DNA of 64,000 nt from CAYVXE01 sp964455375 (lineage in GTDB: Bacteria; Zhuqueibacterota; Zhuqueibacteria; Oceanimicrobiales; Oceanimicrobiaceae). Location of the stretch: NCBI GenBank assembly GCA_964455375.1, contig CAYVXE010000010.1, positions 1 to 64,000 of the forward strand. The letters run 5' to 3'. A program made the position numbers and the translations under genes. The notes below the pieces were generated by a model. That model saw only the letters and a list, made by a program, of their open reading frames with translations. It ran no database searches and had not been told where the DNA came from. Positions 7,679 to 17,679 of this stretch are shown piece after piece; the stretch's first letter is position 1; each line of letters opens with the position of its first letter.

Positions 7679-10600
7679 TCAAATTGCCTGTTCCAATCCG
7701 ATGATCCACCGAAACCGCAAGGCTTTTTCATCTGCCAGGGGTTTGTTGATCCAGATGGGGAAATCCAGCCTCAGGGTTACATGCCTGGATCGGGTTAAAA
7801 GCGTCAGCCAATTGTCCGGAAGGAATTTTTGGAATCGCAGTCCGAGGCCTGCGTCTGCGAAAAACTCATTACGGGAATCAATGAATTCCATTTTGGCAAT
7901 ATCCGCAAAGAGCACCACACCGGTGGTCCCGAAAACAGAACCAGGGGCTTTTGCATGGAAGGTGACTGTTTTGCGAACTTCGATGTTTAGTGCGAGTATC
8001 TGGTCTCCTGCAATCGGTTGGTTGTAATAACCGCGAACATTACCGCCACCGGGTAAATGATAGTGCAATTCCTCAGGCAAACTGCCGTTGCTGCGCAGAT
8101 AAAAACGATTGAATTGTTGTCTTGGATTCGCACCGTCTAAAAAGATAAGTTCCTGAACAGGTGTGTCCTGAGAATTGTCAATAATTTTTTTCGCAAATAA
8201 ACGGAGAGAAATGCCTTCCTGCATTTTGGGTGTCCAAAATTTTATCTCACTTTGCAGGGCCGTGAAAGTAAAATCACTGCCCCAGTCTTCCTGAACGGTG
8301 TCAAATCCAAAGGATAAATTGGTGAACCATTTCTGACCGCTGGGATTTAAAGCGTAGCGCAGGTACAATTTGTTTACAGTGCCATCCTGCCAGAGTGGCA
8401 GACTCACATCCTGTTTTTGGTCGAAGTCTTTTGTCACATAATCGTGGCTACGCTTCCCCACAAGTTCAGTATGATTAAATCCCATCAGAAAACGATGAAA
8501 GGGTGGTATCGTCAAGTATTTGCTTCGCAGTAAATTCAAATGGGCATCCACTTCGAGACGACCTTCTACTTTCCGTGCCATAACCGTTCCATTACTACGC
8601 GGCCCGAGGCTTTTTATATGACTGCTATAAAGAATCCGACCGTCCAGTACCCGGGAGTCAGTGCCGTACCATGCGGCAACATCCAGGTTCTTTGCAAATG
8701 CCTGCATGCCCCGGAACCGCAGACCGATTTTCGCTTTATCGACATTGTTGTACCACGCACTTGGCCGCCAGGTGATAAGATAGGCATTTCTCGGCTGATA
8801 GGTTAAGTTCGGATAGTCGTAATGAAATTGGAAGTGCGGTTTTTCATTATTGAATAAAGAATTGTCGAGAATCGCATCATGGGGATCAAGTTGAATGCTT
8901 GCCGGTTTATCTTCTGTTCCAAAAGAAACCTTGCCGATCTCTTCCTGACCTTGCCAACGTCTGGTTATTTTGTTGCCGGAAATGGTGGTTAAGGTGACGT
9001 CAACCGGCATTTTGCCAGTTCCCTTTCTAATAAGGTGGACGTCTGTTTTCCAGGAGTTGTTCGAATGCGTTTTGGAGACCTTGCCAAGCGCATAATCGAC
9101 GGCGGGTGTTTCATGCAGCCACTGCTTAAAAAACCAGGTAAGGTCTTCACCACTCACGTCTTCGCACACTTGTTTGAAACGTGCCTCATTGACATGTTTA
9201 AATTTCCAGCGCCTGAAATATTCATGACAGATTTCTGCAAAGGTGGAGTCGCCAACAACATAGCGTAACATATCGTAAAAAAAGGCGCCTTTTGTGTAAG
9301 CATTTCTCCGGTAGCTGAACGGTTCATGAAATGTGTCGGCGGTTTTCGATATGGGTTCGTTTATTCCGGAGTTGATGTACGACAGAGCAAGGAACCGGTC
9401 TTGCATACGCCGGGTCAGTGCCGGTCGGTGTTTTTGCAGCCAGTTCGCCTGTTTGAGAAATTTTTGCCGGTCATAGCCCCATTTCCCGTAACGGGTTTCC
9501 ATATACCAGCGTGTTTGAAACGAGGTGAAGCCCTCATCGAGCCAGGCTTCTTTCCATTCGTTGTCAGCGAGAATTCCATAGAAATAAATATGGCCGACTT
9601 CATGCAAAATTAAGCTTTCGCTTTCTGAGCTATCCATGACCAGCATGGGATATTCCATACCGCCGCCAAGAAGGCCGTGCGTTACAGATAGTTGCGGATA
9701 TGGATAGTGGCCGAATTTGGTAGATAGCCAGCTTAAGGCGCGTTGCGCTCGTCTGACAACATGTTTACTCCAGCGGCTTTTCATGTAGGAACGGTAGAGG
9801 ACATGAATGGGAATCCCGTTCCACTCGCCGCGTTCATATAAGAAATCCGAGCCAGTCAACCAGGCAAAATCATGAACGTTTTCAGCATGAAATGTGACGG
9901 TTCGCATTTTTCCGCTTGCAGCCGTGCGTTGAACAGAAGTTCTGATTTTTTGGAAAGCAGCTCTCCACTGCGTTTCTGTTAAAGATGTGTCGACGTTAAC
10001 CATGTTCCAACCCGGGTCGCCTCCGGTTACAATGCCCGTAGCCGCCACAACGTATTCAGACGGGACATGCATGGTGACATCGAAGGTACCGAATTCACCG
10101 TAGAATTCACCAAGATAATGAAATGGCTGTGCGTTCCATCCGGTGTCATCGTACACACAGACTTTAGGGTACCATTGGGCAAAATCGTATTGAAATCCAC
10201 GGTAACCGGCGCGTCCACTGAATTTGCGGACTTTCAGATAAAATGATAATTTAATGGTCAATTCACCGTCTGGAGGCAAAGGTTGTGGCAGGGTCGCTTT
10301 CAGAATCGTATCGTTCACGTGAAACGCCGTCAGTTTTCCCCCCTTTTCGTTCGCATTCAGAATTTTAAAAGATTCGATGTCAAGATATCCGGCATCTTTA
10401 ACGTGTGGAAGAATGTCCTGTTTAAATTTCTTCGCTTCCTGTTCCCGAATGGAATTTTTGTTGCGGTAAGCATTTGGGTAAAGATGAAGATAAATCGTTT
10501 CAAGTGTATCCGGAGAGTTGTTTTTGTAGAGGATGGTTTCATCTCCGATGAGTGCATGTTGCAACGGCAGGAGGGTGACATCCATTTGATAATGCACAAA

Positions 10601-10684
10601 TTGCTGCCAGTAGGTCTGTTGGGCCTGCAACGTTGGAAGGTCAAACATGAACAACAGCAAAACCATCAGCACACATTTTTTCAT
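7679..10684 (-). CDS. M1-family metallopeptidase with C-terminal Omp85-like beta-barrel region
   Basis: A signal peptide leads a 1001-residue protein. Residues about 40-560 are an M1 aminopeptidase-like unit with zinc motif HEVGH at 361-365 and the third ligand Glu384 in NEWKEAWLDEG. From about residue 600 the sequence changes to alternating amphipathic strands. Near 880 it has GGGNVRGYY followed by L-x-x-N-x-E-x-R, closely resembling the VRGF/Y region of Omp85/surface-antigen barrels, and it ends with an aromatic-rich strand. I infer an outer-membrane anchored peptidase. The protease call is firm; the barrel call is by pattern only. It lies upstream of, and in the same direction as, the FG-GAP gene. 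Confidence 0.85.
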   Translation of the reverse strand: MKKCVLMVLLLFMFDLPTLQAQQTYWQQFVHYQMDVTLLPLQHALIGDETILYKNNSPDTLETIYLHLYPNAYRNKNSIREQEAKKFKQDILPHVKDAGYLDIESFKILNANEKGGKLTAFHVNDTILKATLPQPLPPDGELTIKLSFYLKVRKFSGRAGYRGFQYDFAQWYPKVCVYDDTGWNAQPFHYLGEFYGEFGTFDVTMHVPSEYVVAATGIVTGGDPGWNMVNVDTSLTETQWRAAFQKIRTSVQRTAASGKMRTVTFHAENVHDFAWLTGSDFLYERGEWNGIPIHVLYRSYMKSRWSKHVVRRAQRALSWLSTKFGHYPYPQLSVTHGLLGGGMEYPMLVMDSSESESLILHEVGHIYFYGILADNEWKEAWLDEGFTSFQTRWYMETRYGKWGYDRQKFLKQANWLQKHRPALTRRMQDRFLALSYINSGINEPISKTADTFHEPFSYRRNAYTKGAFFYDMLRYVVGDSTFAEICHEYFRRWKFKHVNEARFKQVCEDVSGEDLTWFFKQWLHETPAVDYALGKVSKTHSNNSWKTDVHLIRKGTGKMPVDVTLTTISGNKITRRWQGQEEIGKVSFGTEDKPASIQLDPHDAILDNSLFNNEKPHFQFHYDYPNLTYQPRNAYLITWRPSAWYNNVDKAKIGLRFRGMQAFAKNLDVAAWYGTDSRVLDGRILYSSHIKSLGPRSNGTVMARKVEGRLEVDAHLNLLRSKYLTIPPFHRFLMGFNHTELVGKRSHDYVTKDFDQKQDVSLPLWQDGTVNKLYLRYALNPSGQKWFTNLSFGFDTVQEDWGSDFTFTALQSEIKFWTPKMQEGISLRLFAKKIIDNSQDTPVQELIFLDGANPRQQFNRFYLRSNGSLPEELHYHLPGGGNVRGYYNQPIAGDQILALNIEVRKTVTFHAKAPGSVFGTTGVVLFADIAKMEFIDSRNEFFADAGLGLRFQKFLPDNWLTLLTRSRHVTLRLDFPIWINKPLADEKALRFRWIIGLEQAI

Positions 10685-10885
10685 GATTTCTCCGGAATGT
10701 AGAAAAAGGGATGATTTCGATAATATAAAAATTTACAAAATGTCAGACGGAGATGCAAGGAGAAAGCATCGCTGGGATAAGCGACGTTTTATTTTGAATA
10801 TTGGGATGGCTTCTTGACCCGAAGGCACAAGGGACGGAAGGATTATTGAGAATCTAATTGACAGCAAACGAATGTATAAAATAGC

Positions 10886-11959
10886 CTAAATACTCTCACT
10901 TTGGATATGAAGCCAAATAGTCATGTTTTCAAGTTCCCGGGAAAGTTGTTGCATTTCCTTCCTAAGCCCATCAAACTGAAGTTCCAAATCGTTTTCAAGA
11001 TGTTCAAGATTGATATTCAGGTCTTCGAGACCTTCGAGTTTCAACTCAAGATCGTGGAGAGGTATATTGATGTCGATGTTCTTACGAACGTAACGATTTA
11101 TTTTTCGGTTGAGTTCTTCGATGCGTTCCTTGTTGAAGTGGGTTTTTAAATCATTCAGCTCCGATCGCCAATTTTTTGATCCGAAATGCCGTTCGCCGAG
11201 TTCCACTTTAACAGATTTTTCCCTGGTTTTATGAATGTAGCGTATGGTGATTTCATCGCCGGAATCATAATCTTCTAATGCATCGGTAAGATCTTCTGTG
11301 GCGCGTATTTTGTGGTCATCAATTTGAGTAATGATGTCTCCTGACTTAATGCCTGCTTTTTTTGCCGGGCTGTCTTTAATAACATCTAAAATGAGAACAC
11401 CATCTTTGCCGTTGGCATCAAAATAATCGGCTAAGTCATCATTGAGATCAGCCATTCGTATGCCCAGCCATGGGCGTTTCCCGAAGCTGAAATTAAAGCC
11501 ATTCCGACTTTTATTATCTCGATTAGAATTGTAGCTATAGCTATGTTTTGGTTTTTCGTCAATCTTTATTTTTAATTTTTCCTTGTGATTGTCGCGAACA
11601 AGTTCAACGTTTATTTTTTTTCCGGGTTCGGTCTTTTTTATGGCTCGCGTTAGATCTTTTATGTTGCGGATTCGTTTACCGTCAAATTTCGTGATGACAT
11701 CCTCAGCCTGCAGGCCGGCTTTGTCGGCCGGGCCATCATCTATAACGTCATTAATCATAACGCCGCTATGCTCGTCGATATCATAGTAATCCCGCAAATC
11801 GTCATCCAGGTTCTGCACAAAGACGCCTATCCAACCCTCATTATGATGATTTGAGTTATGTGCTCTTGGGTTTTGTGGTCCGCATGCAAACAATGAAAAG
11901 TAAGTGAAAGGTAAAAAAAAGATCAAATTTAATCGTTTTAAAATGATTGATGATTTCAT
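10886..11959 (-). CDS. Lipoprotein with two PDZ domains and a C-terminal coiled coil
   Basis: The N-terminus is lipoprotein-like: a hydrophobic stretch ending SLFAC with cysteine as the lipidation site. Two similar PDZ domains follow, each starting W-[IL]-G and containing a GV(M/L)I-x-DV carboxylate-binding stretch and an AG(L/I)...D(V/I)IT signature, at about residues 35-130 and 155-250. The last about 100 residues are a heptad-rich acidic coiled coil (LEDLNINLEHLENDLELQ). No protease domain is present, so it is likely a periplasmic scaffold or sensor rather than a DegP-like enzyme. The start at 11959 has GGAG 6 nt upstream; a longer frame starts at 11971. A TATAAT lies at 12011-12016 on the same strand. 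Confidence 0.85.
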   Translation of the reverse strand: MKSSIILKRLNLIFFLPFTYFSLFACGPQNPRAHNSNHHNEGWIGVFVQNLDDDLRDYYDIDEHSGVMINDVIDDGPADKAGLQAEDVITKFDGKRIRNIKDLTRAIKKTEPGKKINVELVRDNHKEKLKIKIDEKPKHSYSYNSNRDNKSRNGFNFSFGKRPWLGIRMADLNDDLADYFDANGKDGVLILDVIKDSPAKKAGIKSGDIITQIDDHKIRATEDLTDALEDYDSGDEITIRYIHKTREKSVKVELGERHFGSKNWRSELNDLKTHFNKERIEELNRKINRYVRKNIDINIPLHDLELKLEGLEDLNINLEHLENDLELQFDGLRKEMQQLSRELENMTIWLHIQSESI

Positions 11960-12258
11960 TGATTGCTCCATTTTGTATGATAAAAAAGTTACATTCGAAT
12001 TTATTGGTTGATTATATGCAGGTTTTAATTAATTTGACGTAGACATGAACCTGATGGTTGCAAATAATTTTCATTTGTTCCAGGAATTTCATCAAAGTTC
12101 AGGAACAAGGATGTCCTGTTTTACGTAATAAGCATAAACCGATTACATTCAAAAGAAAACCGATTTATCTTACATTCGTTCATGACCTTCCTCTAATCTC
12201 GGAATTTTTGCTTTTTGTAATGTGTTGATCTGAAGAACCAGTGCAGGGTCTCAAATAC
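11960..12258. other. Divergent intergenic region
   Basis: This gap separates the minus-strand PDZ lipoprotein from the plus-strand TPR/peptidase gene and must hold both promoters. A TATAAT on the minus strand at 12011-12016 is the only recognisable -10 element, and its -35 is poor. No hairpins, repeats or coding potential were noticed. Confidence 0.4.
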
Positions 12259-14883
12259 ATGAAATTTTCGTTTATATTCATTTATCTTTATTCCATTTTA
12301 CTCAGTGATCCTTTTGTTGTTTTAGCTACGGATAATGAAGCCTTAAATCGTGCGCGCCAACTTTACGAATCGGGAAAATATGAAGCGGCCATACAAAAGT
12401 TTAAGGACGTTATTAATCGTAAGAAGGATGCTGTTGAGGCCAATACCGGACTTGCTGAGGTTTATTTAGCTACCGGGGAATACGGACAAGCGCTTACTGT
12501 GTGCCAAAATGCGTTAGAACGAAACCCTGGAAATCCGGACTTAGAAAACCAGCTCGGTGAACTTTTTTTAAAACGAGGCCGTTACGCTGATGCGCGCGCA
12601 CAGTTTGAAAAAATTGTGAAAAAATACCCCGATCATCTGCGGGCACGATTGAATTTGGGAATCATGCAGGATGACTGGGGGGAGAAAACCAAATCACGGC
12701 AAACACTGCAATATTTTATCGCGTATTACCAAAACCATTTAAAATTAAGTGCTGTGGAACTTACCGCCATCGCACGTGCGTGTAGTTACCTGAACCGATT
12801 TCAGGATGCAAACACATTGTTTTTTGATGCCACGAAGCAGCTTTCGAAAAACGGGCAAACCTACGTGTTTTGGGGGGATCTTTTCCTGGAAAAGTACAAC
12901 ATAGCGGATGCTCAAAGAACATTTCAGGATGCATTGAAGATCAATCCTAATCTTGCCGAAGCCCACCTGGGGTTAGCAAAATGTTACCGGACGAAAAGTT
13001 TTGAGAAAGCGAGTTTTGCTGCTGAAAATGCGTTAAATATCAACCCGAATTTCGTGGCAGCATATAATTTTTTGTCTCAATTAAGCATCACGATGGGTGA
13101 CTATGACGGCGCTTTGGAAAAGCTCGATAAGGCTCTGGAAATTAATCCGAATTCTTTGACGACCCGTACGTTAAGAGCTGTTTGTTTTTATTCTCAAAAA
13201 AAATATGACGACTACAAGGCTGAAGAAAAACGTGTTCTCCGTATCAATCCGAAGTATGCGGATTTATACTACCAGATAGCTGACATGCAGGCAAAGAAAT
13301 ATTTGTTTAAAGAGTCTGTTGATTTTTATCTGAAGGCGCTGGCATTAAATCCGGAGCATACGGCTGCGCTCGCCGGTTATGGCACCAGCCTGAGCCGGCT
13401 CGGCGAGGAAAAGGCGGCAAAAGATGAGCTGGAGAAAGCATTCTCATTGGATCCGTTCAACAAGTATGTGGGTAACTTGTTAACCCTGTTTGATGAATTT
13501 CCGAACTATAAAACCCACCGCACGGGGAATATGCTTATCCGGATTCATAAAAAAGATGATCCGGTTTTGGCGGATTATGCCGTCAAACTTGCGGAACGTT
13601 GTTTTTCTGAATTGGAACAGCGCTACAAATTCGATTTGAAGAAACCAATTGTTCTGGAAATATTCCCGGAACATGATGACTTTGCTGTCCGTTGTTTTGG
13701 TTTACCCGGAGCCCAGGCATTTCTCGGCATTTGTTTCGGAAATGTTGTGGCCATGGACTCACCGCGCGCCCGCAATAAAGGTGATTTCAATTGGGGGGAA
13801 ACTTTATGGCATGAACTGGTGCATGTCACGCATTTGCGCATGACGGCAAACCGGATTCCGCGCTGGCTGGCTGAAGGGATAGCCGTTTATGAAACTACCA
13901 GAGCGAATCCGTACTGGCGCATGAATTTGGATGTGCCGTTTATAATAGCATTTAATAATGACCGGACGTTACCGCTGAAAGAACTTGATTCCGGATTTAA
14001 TCGGCCCACGAATCCGGGGCAGGTGACGTTATCTTATTTTCAGGCGTCAAAGGTGGTTGAATTTATTGAAACGACGTATGGTCATGCGAAACTGCTGGCC
14101 ATGTTTCCGCTCTTTAAAGATGGACTGACGTCTGCCGAGGTAATCGCCAGGGTATTTCAACTCGATATTGATGCATTCGACAAGAAATTTCATGATTTTG
14201 TTATTGCGAGCTACCATTTAAAAGATGTCGATATTAAATTCCGTGACCGCGAAATTCCGGACAAGCAGTCAGATGCGCAGGAAAAATATCTGTCAAAGGA
14301 GTTAGCTGGAAATGGAAATAATCCATTTCTAAACTACCGGTTTGGGATGTATTATAAAAAGAAGGGAGACTTTGAAAAAGCCATTCCTTATTTTGAAAAA
14401 ACAAAAAGACTCTTTCCTCTATTTGTAGATAAACAGAACCCCTACAATGCGCTTGCTGAGATTTATGTTGAGCAGGGTCAGACGGAAGAAGCAATACAGG
14501 AATTGGTTCAATTAACTGCTTTGAACGGGAAAAATGTAAACGTCTTAAACTTATTAGCTGATTTGAGCCTGAATGAAAAAAATTATCCCACGGCCATAGA
14601 TGCTCTAAGAAAAGCGCTTTATGTGACGCCGTTCGAGTCCGCCATTCACGAAAAATTGGCCAAGGCTTACGTTGGCACCGCGCAGTTGCATGAAGCAATT
14701 CATGAACTGCAAATAAATCTTTTGACGAATCCCACGGACATGGCTGGAGCTTATTGTGAACTGGCTGCTGTCTATTTGCAAGCAGGCAAAAAGGCAGATG
14801 CAAAGCAAACCGCCCTCAAGGCGTTGGAGATTGCGCCAAACTATGAACGGGCACAGGAAATTCTGCTTTCGGCTATAGAATAA
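12259..14883 (+). CDS. TPR-repeat protein with embedded MA-type zinc metallopeptidase domain
   Basis: After a signal peptide (MKFSFIFIYLYSILL) the protein has about ten tetratricopeptide repeats. A gluzincin peptidase domain follows at about residues 410-660, with HELVH at about 518 and a downstream glutamate in WLAEGIAVYE. Further TPRs run to the C-terminus (874 residues). The arrangement fits the peptidase MA family. It is likely periplasmic, with the TPRs recruiting partners or substrates. A GTG at 12241 is in frame, but the ATG at 12259 begins the signal peptide. It is the first gene of the long plus-strand cluster and is 17 nt from the next gene. Confidence 0.85.
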   Translation: MKFSFIFIYLYSILLSDPFVVLATDNEALNRARQLYESGKYEAAIQKFKDVINRKKDAVEANTGLAEVYLATGEYGQALTVCQNALERNPGNPDLENQLGELFLKRGRYADARAQFEKIVKKYPDHLRARLNLGIMQDDWGEKTKSRQTLQYFIAYYQNHLKLSAVELTAIARACSYLNRFQDANTLFFDATKQLSKNGQTYVFWGDLFLEKYNIADAQRTFQDALKINPNLAEAHLGLAKCYRTKSFEKASFAAENALNINPNFVAAYNFLSQLSITMGDYDGALEKLDKALEINPNSLTTRTLRAVCFYSQKKYDDYKAEEKRVLRINPKYADLYYQIADMQAKKYLFKESVDFYLKALALNPEHTAALAGYGTSLSRLGEEKAAKDELEKAFSLDPFNKYVGNLLTLFDEFPNYKTHRTGNMLIRIHKKDDPVLADYAVKLAERCFSELEQRYKFDLKKPIVLEIFPEHDDFAVRCFGLPGAQAFLGICFGNVVAMDSPRARNKGDFNWGETLWHELVHVTHLRMTANRIPRWLAEGIAVYETTRANPYWRMNLDVPFIIAFNNDRTLPLKELDSGFNRPTNPGQVTLSYFQASKVVEFIETTYGHAKLLAMFPLFKDGLTSAEVIARVFQLDIDAFDKKFHDFVIASYHLKDVDIKFRDREIPDKQSDAQEKYLSKELAGNGNNPFLNYRFGMYYKKKGDFEKAIPYFEKTKRLFPLFVDKQNPYNALAEIYVEQGQTEEAIQELVQLTALNGKNVNVLNLLADLSLNEKNYPTAIDALRKALYVTPFESAIHEKLAKAYVGTAQLHEAIHELQINLLTNPTDMAGAYCELAAVYLQAGKKADAKQTALKALEIAPNYERAQEILLSAIE

Positions 14884-14900
14884 AAAACAGAGACGTAACC

Positions 14901-15635
14901 ATGCAATTTGGTCGCAACAAATTATTTATATTTTCCCTGATGTTAGTCGCTTCATGGGGGCAAATGGCCGCTGTACATGCGCAATTCCCGGCAGGAGATG
15001 AGTTTGAGTTTGTGAGGATCCGATGGACGGATAACCAACGACGTTTCGGCTATGGATTCTCCACAAACGCACCGCTGTGGGCACATGATTACCCACAGGC
15101 AGAAAAAAACCTCTATATTGCCTTAAAAGCTGCAACATCTTTTAAGATTTCGGAAGATTACCAAGTTTTGACCTTTGGTGACGATGAAATTTTTAAGTAT
15201 CCAATTATTTACGCGTGTGAAATCGGTTATTTAACATTATCAGACGCTGAGGTCAAAAATCTCAGAGAATATCTCCTGCGCGGAGGATTTCTCATCATCG
15301 ATGATTTTCGCTGGGGAAGGGAGTGGCGAAACTGGGTTCGTGAAATACGGAAAGTTTTGCCGGACAATCCCATGCGGCAAATTCCCATGGAGCATCCGAT
15401 TTTTCACTGTTTTTTTGACTTAGATAATGAAATCTTTATTCGAACACCGTATTTAAGAGTTCCACCGCAATATTGGGGCATTTTCGATGAAAATGATCGG
15501 TTGCTGGTGATAATCAACTATAATAATGACGTCGGTGACGGTTGGGAACTGCCGCATCTGAAAGGTGCGGAGGAATTTTCCACCGAGTCGTACAAGTTAG
15601 GGATCAATTATTTAATTTATTCCTACACCCATTGA
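14901..15635 (+). CDS. DUF4159-family secreted protein, copy 1
   Basis: This 244-residue protein has a signal peptide ending near AVHAQ, then the FEFVRIRW start typical of DUF4159. The core LREYLLRGGFLIIDDF near residue 125 resembles the strand-turn of class I amidotransferase-like folds. A conserved HPIFHCFFD and a DVGDGWE near the end are shared with the next gene. No catalytic cysteine or Cys-His-Glu triad is evident. Its biochemical role is unknown. DUF4159 proteins commonly travel with MoxR/VWA genes, as here. Confidence 0.85.
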   Translation: MQFGRNKLFIFSLMLVASWGQMAAVHAQFPAGDEFEFVRIRWTDNQRRFGYGFSTNAPLWAHDYPQAEKNLYIALKAATSFKISEDYQVLTFGDDEIFKYPIIYACEIGYLTLSDAEVKNLREYLLRGGFLIIDDFRWGREWRNWVREIRKVLPDNPMRQIPMEHPIFHCFFDLDNEIFIRTPYLRVPPQYWGIFDENDRLLVIINYNNDVGDGWELPHLKGAEEFSTESYKLGINYLIYSYTH

Positions 15636-15647
15636 CAGGAATGTAAG

Positions 15648-16424
15648 ATGACAGGGAATTGGTTAAGATCAGGTTTATCCGTATTTGTGCTAATTTCTGG
15701 TTTTTTGATGGGAAACAGCGAGCTTTCAGCACAAGGAAGCAACGGCGATGATTTCACATTCGTTCGAATCCGTTACACCTCCGGCGGGCCGAATTTTCAG
15801 TACCGCAACTTTTTTGGTCCAAGGTGGGAAAGCTGGACCGTCGATTATCCTACGGCTGAACAAAATTTTTTAAAAGGAATTGGGAATTGGACCTCCATCA
15901 ATGTCGCGAAGCATCCTGTCACGCTTTCCTTGCTGGATTCTGATTTTTTTCGCTATCCGTTCGCCTACATGGTTGAAGTCGGATACATGGTACTTTCACA
16001 GGTTGAAGCGGATACATTACGGGAGTGGCTTTTGCGCGGCGGTTTTCTTATGGTTGATGATTTTCACGGCCCCTATGAATGGCAACATTTTGTCCATGAA
16101 ATGAAGTTAGTCTTCCCTGAAAGACCCATTGTAGATATTCCTATCGACCATCCCATTTTTCATTGCTATTATGATTTTGATCATCTTACTCAAATTCCGG
16201 GATTGGGGTCTATCCTGAGCGGGAGGACGTATGAAAAGGGCGGTGTTCAGCAGCATTGTATGGGTATTTTCGATGATCAGAACCGTTTGATGGTGCTGGT
16301 CAGTAGAAATATGGACATGGGGGATGGATGGGAACATACGTATGATCCGAGATACCCGCCGAAATTTTCAGTTGAGGCTTATAAATTAGGTATTAATTTT
16401 GTCGTTTACGCACTAACACATTAA
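15648..16424 (+). CDS. DUF4159-family secreted protein, copy 2
   Basis: This 258-residue protein is a tandem paralogue of the preceding gene, 12 nt away. Shared features are a signal peptide, FTFVRIRY, AEQNFLKGI, EVGYMVLS, LREWLLRGGFLMVDDF, HPIFHCYYD and DMGDGWE. It differs by an inserted loop (IPGLGSILSGRTYEKGG) before the MGIFDDQNR strand. The ATG at 15648 is preceded by AGGAATG. The pair probably arose by tandem duplication and may form a heteromer. The function is unknown. Confidence 0.85.
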   Translation: MTGNWLRSGLSVFVLISGFLMGNSELSAQGSNGDDFTFVRIRYTSGGPNFQYRNFFGPRWESWTVDYPTAEQNFLKGIGNWTSINVAKHPVTLSLLDSDFFRYPFAYMVEVGYMVLSQVEADTLREWLLRGGFLMVDDFHGPYEWQHFVHEMKLVFPERPIVDIPIDHPIFHCYYDFDHLTQIPGLGSILSGRTYEKGGVQQHCMGIFDDQNRLMVLVSRNMDMGDGWEHTYDPRYPPKFSVEAYKLGINFVVYALTH

Positions 16425-16439
16425 AAAGCCGGAGTCGAT

Positions 16440-17468
16440 ATGTCAGAAATTGTCACCATTAGCGAGCAAACCGATGATATGGTTTATGTAGAAAAATTAC
16501 GATCGGGGAGTCAGAAGATCAATTCTGAGCTGCGAAAAGTCATTATTGGCCAGGATGAGGTTATTCAACAGGTTTTGCTGGCAATGTTTACCGGCGGTCA
16601 CTGTTTGATTACCGGTGTTCCGGGTTTGGCAAAAACCCTGCTCATCAAAACCATTGCTCAGATTCTGGAGCTTTCTTATAAACGCATTCAATTTACACCG
16701 GATTTGATGCCGTCGGATATCATTGGCACGGATGTTATTGAAGAAGACCGTGCCACTGGCAAACGCACGTTTCAATTTGTCAAAGGGCCCGTTTTTGCCA
16801 ATATTATTTTAGCTGATGAAATTAACCGGACGCCACCAAAAACGCAGGCGGCTTTGTTGGAGGCAATGCAGGAGCATCGGGTGACGGCCGGGGGAAACAC
16901 CTATGAATTGGAAGAACCGTTTTTCGTTCTTGCCACACAGAATCCCATCGAATTGGAAGGCACGTACCCGTTACCGGAAGCGCAATTGGACCGGTTTATG
17001 TTTAACGTCGTTGTGGATTACCTGCCCGAGGCCGATGAAGTGAAAGTCGTTACCTCCACGACATCCGATTTCACACCAAAGTTAGAGCAGGTCGTAACAG
17101 GAAAAGAGGTCATCGAGTTTCAAAAAATTGTCCGCAAAGTACCGTTGTCGGAACAGGTGGCGCAATATGCGGTGCGTCTGGTGGCAGCCAGTCGCCCGAA
17201 CAATGAAAGCGCACCTGATTTCGTGAAGAATTGGGTGAGTTGGGGAGCTGGTCTGCGTGCATCGCAGTATTTAATTCTCGGCGCCAAAGCGCTGGCTATT
17301 TTAAAGGGCAGATATAATGTTTCGGTGAAGGATGTGAAGGAGTTGGCATTTCCGGTCCTGCGGCATCGCGTTCTGACCAATTTTTACGCAGAGTCGGAAA
17401 AAGTGACTTCCGAAGAAATCATCCGACGGTTGCTGGAGGTTGTACCGGTGCCGCAGTCGGGGTTGTAA
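16440..17468 (+). CDS. MoxR-family AAA+ ATPase
   Basis: MoxR ATPases act as chaperones or activators for VWA-domain partners. The Walker A is GVPGLAKT at 59-66, the Walker B is ILADEINR at about 123-130, and sensor and arginine regions lie in ATQNPIELEGTYPLPEA and LDRFMF. A C-terminal lid domain completes the 342 residues. GGAG lies 6 nt before the ATG. It is a soluble cytoplasmic protein and probably energises the DUF58 and VWA proteins encoded immediately downstream. No MoxR subfamily gene symbol can be given with confidence. Confidence 0.95.
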   Translation: MSEIVTISEQTDDMVYVEKLRSGSQKINSELRKVIIGQDEVIQQVLLAMFTGGHCLITGVPGLAKTLLIKTIAQILELSYKRIQFTPDLMPSDIIGTDVIEEDRATGKRTFQFVKGPVFANIILADEINRTPPKTQAALLEAMQEHRVTAGGNTYELEEPFFVLATQNPIELEGTYPLPEAQLDRFMFNVVVDYLPEADEVKVVTSTTSDFTPKLEQVVTGKEVIEFQKIVRKVPLSEQVAQYAVRLVAASRPNNESAPDFVKNWVSWGAGLRASQYLILGAKALAILKGRYNVSVKDVKELAFPVLRHRVLTNFYAESEKVTSEEIIRRLLEVVPVPQSGL

Positions 17469-17568
17469 CAGTCATTGTGGTCAAAATAAAATGAATTGAA
17501 CAAACACAGAATGTCACCGATTTTTCGCTGAAAAGTTCTGTTAAGTATCTGACCGAACACTCCGAAAA

Positions 17569-17624
17569 TGTCATTTCGACGGAGCGTAGCGGAGGAGAAA
17601 TCTTGTTTTGCAAGAACGTTCTTG
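17569..17624. repeat. TGTCATTTCGA...GAGAAATCT element plus palindrome
   Basis: TGTCATTTCGA (17569-17579) and GAGAAATCT (17595-17603) flank the variable segment CGGAGCGTAGCGG. A perfect 14-bp palindrome CAAGAACGTTCTTG follows at 17611-17624. It occupies the 211-bp gap between moxR and the DUF58 gene, the only sizeable gap in the first half of the cluster. Confidence 0.75.
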
Positions 17625-17679
17625 TTCAGGCGCTAGATCTGGTTAACTAAGCATTACATGGATCTAATAACAAAGTAAA

